A DNA stretch of 28,942 bases from Methanocorpusculum sp. MCE (lineage in GTDB: Archaea; Halobacteriota; Methanomicrobia; Methanomicrobiales; Methanocorpusculaceae): the NCBI GenBank assembly GCA_003315675.1, contig NIZU01000060.1, forward strand, positions 1 to 28,942. The letters run 5' to 3'. Below the pieces are notes generated by a model, which was not told where the DNA came from, ran no database searches, and saw only the letters and a program-made list of their open reading frames with translations. Below are positions 23,991-28,942 of this stretch, in pieces. Numbering within the stretch: position 1 is the stretch's first letter; each line of letters begins with the position of its first letter. Both the position numbers and the translations under genes were made by a program.

Positions 23991-25011
23991 ACATCAGCTC
24001 ACCGGCTTTTTTCTTTCTTCCTTCCTTGATGAAGATTTCATATGCAGTAATTCCGAGGATCAAAAGAACCGGGCCTAAAACGAATCCCAGAAGTCCCATT
24101 GCCATGGCTCCGCCGAAAAATCCGACAAACATAAGCATCGGCCTGATCTTCACCCGTTTCCCGGTGAGTTTCGGGCGGATGATCAGATCGGTTAAGACGC
24201 AGGTTAGGAAGTATCCAACCGTCGCGATCAGGATAACTCCGCGGATATCTCCGAGACATAACGCATAGATGCCGACGAAAATGATCACCATAAGCGGACC
24301 TAGGACCGGGATCAGAGCAAATAAAGCACACATCGTGGAAAAGAAGATCTCATGACCGTATCCGAGAACCAGAAAAAATGCATATGCCAAAAAGAAGGTC
24401 AGAATTGCTATGAATACATGAACTACATAGATAGAGAAGAGGATGTCTTTGGTCTTTTTCGCCATTAACAAGACATTTTCCATGGAACTGCCGGGAATGA
24501 TACTGCATAAATCGGCCCATATCCGATCCCCGAAAATGATCGACAGATACACCAGAGAATAAAAAAGGATGATGTCGATGATGACTGCCGGAATCATCTG
24601 TGCAGCGCTCAGAGCAAAGCTTGGAAACATGGTAAGAAGGATGTTTTTTACCTCATCAACGATTTTTAGAGAGAACTCGCTGCCGTCGGTGAGATGGAGC
24701 ATATGTGTAACGGTGTTTATGATGGTCTGGAAAATCGACATGAAGTACTCGAAATCCGAACTGACGACCACGACAATTCCAACACACACACCGATGATTA
24801 CCGCGAGAACAAACGTTGTCAAAATCCCCGCAGAAAACGGTGCCGGAATCCGTTTAATCATCTTCCGGTGCAGCGGCAGAAACACCACCGCCACGGAAAG
24901 AGCGAGGATAAAGAGGAAAATATAATTCCACGAGACGGCAAGAATCGCCAGAAATATCAGAGCAACAAGTATCAGACTGAAATGGTCTCTTGCGTACTGC
25001 GGAATATTCAT
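23971..25011 (-). CDS. AI-2E family transporter (PerM/UPF0118-like permease)
   Basis: A 346-aa polytopic membrane protein with the AI-2E transporter family layout. The first helix pair (LILVALIFLAILAVSW; IFLFILALSVAVVFLPLHR) ends in the conserved PLHRKMIKRIP loop. A large outer loop (about 85-140) follows, then a helix bundle with FFSTMCALFALIPVLGPLMV and GYFLTCVLTDLIIRPKLTGK, and then the final glycine-rich helices. The exported substrate is unknown; some homologues act as Na/H antiporters. The ATG at 25011 has a TATA box 24-31 nt upstream. It is the first gene of a two-gene unit with the pentapeptide protein. Confidence 0.88.
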   Translation of the reverse strand: MNIPQYARDHFSLILVALIFLAILAVSWNYIFLFILALSVAVVFLPLHRKMIKRIPAPFSAGILTTFVLAVIIGVCVGIVVVVSSDFEYFMSIFQTIINTVTHMLHLTDGSEFSLKIVDEVKNILLTMFPSFALSAAQMIPAVIIDIILFYSLVYLSIIFGDRIWADLCSIIPGSSMENVLLMAKKTKDILFSIYVVHVFIAILTFFLAYAFFLVLGYGHEIFFSTMCALFALIPVLGPLMVIIFVGIYALCLGDIRGVILIATVGYFLTCVLTDLIIRPKLTGKRVKIRPMLMFVGFFGGAMAMGLLGFVLGPVLLILGITAYEIFIKEGRKKKAGELMYEETEV

Positions 25012-25034
25012 TATATGAATAGAGACGGCAAAGG

Positions 25035-25042
25035 ATAATAAA
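25035..25042 (-). promoter_or_regulatory. TATA box of the AI-2E-family gene
   Basis: TTTATTAT on the minus strand, 24-31 nt before the ATG at 25011. The region also holds the T-rich 3' end of the rubrerythrin unit (about 25050-25065). Confidence 0.5.
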
Positions 25043-25076
25043 TTCTGGGTTAAAAAGGAAAGAGAAAATCTACGGT

Positions 25077-25577
25077 TTACTCGACTACTTTGAATGAGGA
25101 GCCGGGTATGCCGCAGACGGGACAGTGTTCAGGCGTTTGATCAATCTCGACGTTTCCGCAGACAGGGCATAGGTAGATGATCTTCGCATCGAAATCTTTG
25201 CCTGCTTTTACCGCATCAAGTGCTTTTTTATAGAGCACGGCGTGCACGGCCTCGGCTTTCATCGCGTGCGTGAACGTTACAACTGCTTCCGATCTATCCT
25301 CTTTTTCTGCGATCGTGATAAACTTGGGATAACTTTCATTGCTCGCACGAAGTTCTGCAATTATGCCGGCCTCGATATTTGCAGCTGTGCTGCCGAGGTA
25401 TCCTCCGATACTGAGAAGACGGTGTGAGTGGATCTCTTCCGCCGCCGAGGTCGCACGAAAAAGTTTTGCAACATGATTGTATCCTTCATCAGCCGCTATT
25501 TTTGCAAAGGAGTTATACTTGCGGTTTACCCCGGCTTCACCGGAAAACGCACTGAGAATACAGTCATCTGTGTTAAT
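25077..25577 (-). CDS. Rubrerythrin copy 1, no ATG and a lost diiron ligand
   Basis: A full-length 166-codon rubrerythrin frame, a tandem duplicate of the gene at 25793-26299. The position of the copy 2 ATG (MNTQDC) here reads ATT (ATT AAC ACA GAT GAC), with a stop three codons further upstream and no ATG, GTG or TTG before MKAEAVH deep in the chain. The diiron domain keeps EEIH and EAVH. Where copy 2 has GELHETNEMYP, copy 1 has AELRASNESYP, removing the Glu that corresponds to E97 of the characterised enzyme. The rubredoxin-like end CPVCGN...CPVCGIPG is intact. Because the frame is open over its whole length, translation from ATT or recent loss of function are both possible. Confidence 0.75.
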   Translation of the reverse strand: MNTDDCILSAFSGEAGVNRKYNSFAKIAADEGYNHVAKLFRATSAAEEIHSHRLLSIGGYLGSTAANIEAGIIAELRASNESYPKFITIAEKEDRSEAVVTFTHAMKAEAVHAVLYKKALDAVKAGKDFDAKIIYLCPVCGNVEIDQTPEHCPVCGIPGSSFKVVE

Positions 25578-25792
25578 GATATTCTACTATGTCCAGAAAT
25601 TTGATAAAGATAATGGAGGGGAGTTTTTCGAAACGCAGATATGAGGAGATTCATCCATAAATATCGGATAACCGTGACAAATACGACCAGAATTCGCGGA
25701 ATATTAGAAATATATGCCTGAGATGGTATGGAATAAGACGGGATCGCCGAGAATAATGGATCCCGGGTTAAAAAAAAGAGAAAACCTAAGGT
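25578..25792. other. Gap between rubrerythrin copies
   Basis: 215 bases with no gene. On the minus strand it starts with a T8 run just after copy 2 (around 25771-25780), a likely terminator. Towards copy 1 it ends with a region like the promoter of copy 2: GTTTCG, then an A-rich spot, TCCCCT and ATCTTTATC occur in the same order before both genes. CTTTATC is the probable TATA element in each. The promoter was therefore duplicated together with the gene. Confidence 0.55.
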
Positions 25793-26299
25793 TTACTCGA
25801 CGACTTTGAATGAGGCGCCGGGAATACCGCAGATGGGGCAGCGTTCCGAGGTTTTGTTGATCTCGACGTTTCCGCAGACAGGGCATAGGTAGATGGTCTT
25901 CGCATCGAAATCTTTGCCTGATTTTACTTTATCAAGTGCTTTTCTGTAGAGCTCGGCGTGCACGGCCTCGGCTTTCATCGCGTGCGTGAATGTGATGACG
26001 GCCTCCTGACTGTCTTCATTTTCTGCAATGGAGACAAACTCGGGATACATCTCATTGGTCTCATGGAGTTCGCCTTCGCGGCCTGCTTCGAGATTTGCAA
26101 CGGTGCTTCCGATGTAGCCACCGACACGGAGAAGCCGGCGTGCGTGGATCTCTTCTGCTGCCGACGTTGCACGGAAGAGTTTTGCTACATGATCGTAGCC
26201 TTCATCTGCCGCCGCTTCTGCATAGGATTTATACTTGCGGTTTGCCTGGGATTCGCCGGAAAATGCTCCGTTAATACAGTCCTGAGTGTTCATACACAT
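25793..26299 (-). CDS. Rubrerythrin (copy 2, intact)
   Basis: A 168-aa non-haem iron peroxidase for oxygen defence in anaerobes. The N-terminal ferritin-like domain carries the diiron ligands (GES near residue 15, EEIH, GELHE, KAEAVH). The C-terminal rubredoxin-like domain has CPVCGN and CPICGIPG, binding the electron-donating iron. It probably receives electrons from a rubredoxin or flavoprotein and reduces hydrogen peroxide. The start may be the ATG at 26299 or the one two codons later (26293, giving MNTQDC). It is divergent from radC, with an 88-bp shared intergenic region. Confidence 0.93.
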   Translation of the reverse strand: MCMNTQDCINGAFSGESQANRKYKSYAEAAADEGYDHVAKLFRATSAAEEIHARRLLRVGGYIGSTVANLEAGREGELHETNEMYPEFVSIAENEDSQEAVITFTHAMKAEAVHAELYRKALDKVKSGKDFDAKTIYLCPVCGNVEINKTSERCPICGIPGASFKVVE

Positions 26300-26387
26300 A
26301 TATTGTTGAATACTTCGGATAAAGATTTGGAAGGGGAACCTTTATGCGAAACAACTATGTATGCTCTATTCCAAAAGAGAATTATGT

Positions 26388-27047
26388 ATGAGTCTGAAAA
26401 ATACCGCTGATATCGATAAACCAAGAGAAAAACTGATTGCCAAGGGGCCGGGATGTCTTGAACTTGAAGAACTGGTTGCAGCGATCATCGGAAGAGGGAT
26501 TCCGGGCTGCGATGCAGTCCAAATCGGAAAAAAGGTCGGAAAAATATTGATGTCCAAGACCTATGAAACAGAGGTGGCAGATCTCTGCGGGGTAAACGGC
26601 ATGGGTGAAGCAAAAGCATGCCAGATCATAGCCGCTCTGGAACTCGCACGCCGTTTCCCTCCGCCCGTTCACCGGTTTGCAGTCATCCACAAAGCAGAGG
26701 ATGTTCTCCCGTTCGTGCATCAGTACAGGTATGATACGCAGGAAAACGTCATTTCTGTAACATTGTCAGGGGCACATGAAGTGTTAAAGGTCAGACTCAT
26801 CACCAAAGGTCTCGTAAATGATTCGCAAATTCATCCAAGAGAGGTGTTTGCCGGGGCAATTTTGGACCGGGCTGCAGCGATGATTCTGATTCACAACCAT
26901 CCGTCCGGAAATCTTCATCCAAGCAAACAGGATCTGAAAATAACAAAAGAGATGCAGGCTGCCGGAGAACTGCTCGGAATAAAACTGCTGGATCATCTGA
27001 TCATCGGACCAACAGAAGGATTTTACAGCATTGTAGACGAAGAATAA
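26388..27047 (+). CDS. radC: RadC-like JAMM/MPN domain protein
   Basis: About 219 aa with a RadC layout. A helix-hairpin-helix part (PREKLIAKGP to LCGVNGMGEAKACQIIAALE) is followed by a JAMM metalloprotease-like domain with the signature HNHPSGNLHPSKQD. The name comes from E. coli but its DNA-repair role has been questioned, so the molecular function is open. The start at 26388 (MSLKNTADIDKPREKL) matches the family. An upstream ATG at 26361 adds nine residues, but a TATA-like CTTTATGC near 26340 would place the transcript start near it. It ends 5 nt from the convergent thymidylate synthase gene. Confidence 0.9.
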   Translation: MSLKNTADIDKPREKLIAKGPGCLELEELVAAIIGRGIPGCDAVQIGKKVGKILMSKTYETEVADLCGVNGMGEAKACQIIAALELARRFPPPVHRFAVIHKAEDVLPFVHQYRYDTQENVISVTLSGAHEVLKVRLITKGLVNDSQIHPREVFAGAILDRAAAMILIHNHPSGNLHPSKQDLKITKEMQAAGELLGIKLLDHLIIGPTEGFYSIVDEE

Positions 27048-27052
27048 AAAAA

Positions 27053-27772
27053 TTAGCGTTTTGCTTTTGCGCATCCGCCGCATACACGGCAAACCTCGAT
27101 GCACGGAGTGAACTGTGTTCCCTTTCCGCAAAACGGCGGAATGTCGGCTGCATCCCGTTTATAATATACATGAGGTACGAGCGATATGTGCGTGTATGTC
27201 CCAACCTCTACCCCGATTTTTTCTGCGATATATTTCTGGAGTTTGGCGAGGGCAAACATGTTTGAACCGGCGGCCGAAAGCATATCATTGCTCCGGAAAA
27301 CGATCTTCATATTCAGTTTTCCTTCTCTGACAATGCACTGGACCAGCTGAAGACAGGGACAGTCCGCAAGTTTTGCATCGACCGGAGGACACCAGGTGAC
27401 GGCGACGGCACGGCGGGACATTGGGCTTTCCCGTAATTTATCGATGATATACTGGATCTGGTCCTGATGGATCTCGCCGTTTTGCATAAGACCGCAGCCC
27501 CAGTCGAAAAGCCGTCCGTGATAATCATACTCAAACACCGAATCCGACCCCTCAATCAGATTTTTGGCATACTCGTCCAGAAATGCCTCCTTAAATCTGG
27601 AGCAGGGCGAGACCATCGGCTTGGCGAGCGGTGTGTCGACGAAGAGGCAGACCTCGTCGGTTTCAACCGTCTCCTCGCCGTTTTCGGTAGTCAGCAAGGT
27701 ACCCTTTTCCAGAATATACCGGATAACAAGTTCATTTGCCCGTGCAAGGTTCGGTGCACGAAGTAGTTTCAT
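27053..27772 (-). CDS. Archaeal-type thymidylate synthase
   Basis: A 239-aa protein of the ThyA superfamily, in the methanogen branch that likely methylates or hydroxymethylates dUMP with a pterin C1 carrier. Matches to ThyA are MSRRAVAVTWCPP (the twin Arg that bind the other subunit's phosphate), DCPCLQLVQ (the nucleophile probably C140), FRSNDMLSAAGSNMFALAKL and GTYTHISLVPHVY. A cysteine-rich tail, FTPCIEVCRVCGGCAKAKR, with four cysteines plus C215 just before it, is unlike bacterial ThyA and could bind a metal. The pterin used in methanogens (tetrahydromethanopterin or similar) is not visible from the sequence. Confidence 0.9.
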   Translation of the reverse strand: MKLLRAPNLARANELVIRYILEKGTLLTTENGEETVETDEVCLFVDTPLAKPMVSPCSRFKEAFLDEYAKNLIEGSDSVFEYDYHGRLFDWGCGLMQNGEIHQDQIQYIIDKLRESPMSRRAVAVTWCPPVDAKLADCPCLQLVQCIVREGKLNMKIVFRSNDMLSAAGSNMFALAKLQKYIAEKIGVEVGTYTHISLVPHVYYKRDAADIPPFCGKGTQFTPCIEVCRVCGGCAKAKR

Positions 27773-27882
27773 GTAATAGAATAGAGTGTAAGAGACGTAA
27801 ATGTATTTCTAACCATCTTCGTCAGGCATGGATGCGGGCAGAAAATACGGTAAGCGTATGAACAAAAAATACTCAAAACAAG

Positions 27883-27955
27883 TAGCCCGTAGCAGATTCG
27901 AACTGCTGTCGAGGGATCCAGAGTCCCCCATGATTGACCACTACACTAACGGGCT
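27883..27955 (-). tRNA. tRNA-Gln (anticodon CTG)
   Basis: A 73-nt cloverleaf. The acceptor stem AGCCCGT pairs with ACGGGCT, with discriminator A at 27883. The D arm contains AGTGGTCAAT. The anticodon stem GGGGA/TCCCT surrounds the loop CTCTGGA with anticodon CTG. The T arm GCAGTTCGAATCTGC is standard. CCA is not encoded, as usual in archaea. No intron. A TATA-like TTAATAATC lies about 30 nt upstream (27981-27992), and oligo-T follows near 27865-27870. Confidence 0.95.
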
Positions 27956-28020
27956 AAATTACCTTAATGAGTATGACATGACAGATTATTAAGATAGCGA
28001 TTGGTTGGTGACCAGATAGA

Positions 28021-28028
28021 TTTTATAT
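28021..28028 (+). promoter_or_regulatory. TATA box of the DUF1614 gene
   Basis: TTTTATAT, 24-31 nt before the GTG at 28052. This spacing argues for a leaderless mRNA beginning at that GTG and against the TTG start at 28001, which would lie before the promoter. Confidence 0.6.
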
Positions 28029-28051
28029 CAGCCCTCACAAAACAATTACCA

Positions 28052-28825
28052 GTGTCAAGACTTATATTCAGCCCAATATCCATCTGGGTCCTGTTTGCCC
28101 TGATTCTCCTTGTCGTAATAGGATTACCTTTACTGTTCTTCGGACTGATCGGCGCTGCACTTGGAAATCTGGGATTCGGATTCTGGATGATCGTTCTTTT
28201 GATCATAGCAATCGTTGTTGGAAGTTTTATCAATATTCCTCTTGGAACGCTGAAACCAAAAACCCAAAAACCAAAAGAAGAGCCCGCCCCAAGAAAACCA
28301 ACCGGACAGTATGCTCCGTCCATGTATGATAAGATGTACCGGACGGACCGGTTCGAAACCGAACCGTATGCTTCCGAATCTTCACGGGGAACACAGATAT
28401 CTATAAACGTCGGGGGCGCAGTGATCCCGATCCTGATCTCGATTTACATCATACTCATGGGGGCATTCGGTACTATTTCCCATGATCCCTGGTATCTTGC
28501 AAAGATAATCGCAGCCCTCGCAATCACGACGATTTGTGTTTATCTCGCAGCAGAACCCGTGAGAGGCATTGGGATCGCTACGCCGTTCTTTATCGGACCT
28601 ATCGTAACGCTCGCGGCAGCGTTGATTCTCGGCGGAGGATTCGGCCTTCCGGCAGCGGGGATTGCCTATGTGGCCGGTACACTTGGGACACTGATCGGGG
28701 CAGATCTTCTGCACCTAAAAGATGTTCCCACACAGGAAACATCGATGCTGTCCATTGGAGGGGCCGGAACCTTTGACGGGATTTTCCTTACCGGAATCAT
28801 CACGGCACTGATTGCTTCATTCTAG
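28052..28825 (+). CDS. DUF1614-type membrane protein
   Basis: About 257 aa, resembling the archaeal DUF1614 family of unknown function. After an N-terminal pair of membrane helices (SPISIWVLFALILLVVIGLP and FGFWMIVLLIIAIVVGSFI) comes a charged loop (PKTQKPKEEPAPRKPTGQ). A well-conserved membrane half follows with ISINVGGAVIPILISIYI, VRGIGIATPFFIGPIV, GGGFGLPAAGIAYVAGTLGT and LIGADLLHL, ending ETSMLSIGGAGTFDGIFLTG. The strong Gly pattern suggests tight helix packing. GTG 28052 is chosen because the TATA box at 28021-28028 fits a leaderless start there and the protein then begins MSRLIFSPISI. Confidence 0.88.
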   Translation: MSRLIFSPISIWVLFALILLVVIGLPLLFFGLIGAALGNLGFGFWMIVLLIIAIVVGSFINIPLGTLKPKTQKPKEEPAPRKPTGQYAPSMYDKMYRTDRFETEPYASESSRGTQISINVGGAVIPILISIYIILMGAFGTISHDPWYLAKIIAALAITTICVYLAAEPVRGIGIATPFFIGPIVTLAAALILGGGFGLPAAGIAYVAGTLGTLIGADLLHLKDVPTQETSMLSIGGAGTFDGIFLTGIITALIASF

Positions 28826-28831
28826 AAAACC

Positions 28832-28838
28832 TTTTTTT
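28832..28838 (+). terminator. T7 terminator after the DUF1614 gene
   Basis: T7 directly after the stop codon region, a few bases before element E. It probably ends the DUF1614 mRNA. Confidence 0.45.
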
Positions 28839-28843
28839 ATTTA

Positions 28844-28942
28844 TAGGACTTACGCGGTGTGATCTCAACCGAAAAAAACTGATGTAAGTATGGGATGTAA
28901 TTCGATTTCGTTTAAGTCATTCCTGTGGACACATGAGATAAA
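28844..28942. mobile_element. Left end of element E, running off the window
   Basis: Starts with the terminus TAGGACTTACGCGGTGT (28844-28860), identical to the left end of element D. GATCTCAACC, TCGATTTCGT and CTGTGGACACATGAGATA follow in the same order as in D and A. The hairpin core begins near the right edge, so length and right end are unknown. Confidence 0.8.

Noticed and set aside
23954..24268. 104-aa plus-strand ORF
   Set aside because: Complement shadow of the AI-2E-family gene.

Overview
The window looks like a chromosomal segment from a methanogenic euryarchaeon of the Methanomicrobiales, with a Methanocorpusculum-like gene mix. The lineage is inferred from gene content only. Supporting genes are CofH for the F420 chromophore, two-subunit pyruvate carboxylase PycA/PycB, class I lysyl-tRNA synthetase, RtcB with archease, an archaeal-type thymidylate synthase, a Sec11-like signal peptidase with catalytic His, an archaeal prepilin peptidase, and DUF2551, DUF4013 and DUF1614 proteins. 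Many starts have a TATA-like box 20-35 nt upstream and little or no leader, as expected for an archaeon.

Layout. 1-604 is the 3' part of a frameshifted IS5-like transposase. 735-3967 is pycB-pycA (minus strand), followed by a pilin-anchored beta-helix surface protein (4128-5333). 5966-9270 (minus) is a biotin block: birA, then a clear BirA-type operator, then bioY, an ECF ATPase, a second frameshifted ECF ATPase, and the ECF T-component. Biotin uptake, the ligase/repressor and a biotin-dependent enzyme are therefore close together, and no biotin synthesis gene is seen. 9583-12273 (minus) is an RNA-repair operon: small protein, archease, RtcB and an unknown protein. 12332-15140 holds a DUF2551 regulator, a catalytically degenerate cis-prenyltransferase-like protein, signal peptidase and CofH. 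15782-18349 holds prepilin peptidase, a frameshifted AhpD/CMD-like gene, a flavodoxin-fold reductase and an AlkD-like protein. 19008-22287 (minus) is lysS, a radical SAM gene and a cis-prenyltransferase. 22415-25011 holds DUF4013, pentapeptide-repeat and AI-2E-family membrane genes. 25077-26299 is a tandem rubrerythrin duplication. 26388-28825 holds radC, thymidylate synthase, tRNA-Gln(CTG) and DUF1614.

The least conventional content is in the long gene-free gaps. At least four elements (9355-9575, 15175-15781, 18351-19000, 28844 to the window end) carry the same terminus, TAGGACTTACGCGGTGT or a close variant. A fifth relative (5371-5950) has the same interior without that terminus. Every interior that lies in the window folds into one hairpin nested around the motif GTGTGGA...CCGCGAAT, and the two largest are studded with small hairpin modules of the form stem-3/4 nt loop-stem. 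They encode no protein and behave like non-autonomous mobile DNA. One copy has near-perfect terminal inverted repeats and a 6-bp flanking direct repeat.

Other points of interest are a probable two-subunit cis-prenyltransferase split over two loci (one protein with the catalytic DGNRR but no RXG tail, the other with the RXG tail but no DGN), the BirA operator, three single-base frameshifts in homopolymer runs, and a rubrerythrin copy that has lost both its ATG and one diiron ligand.
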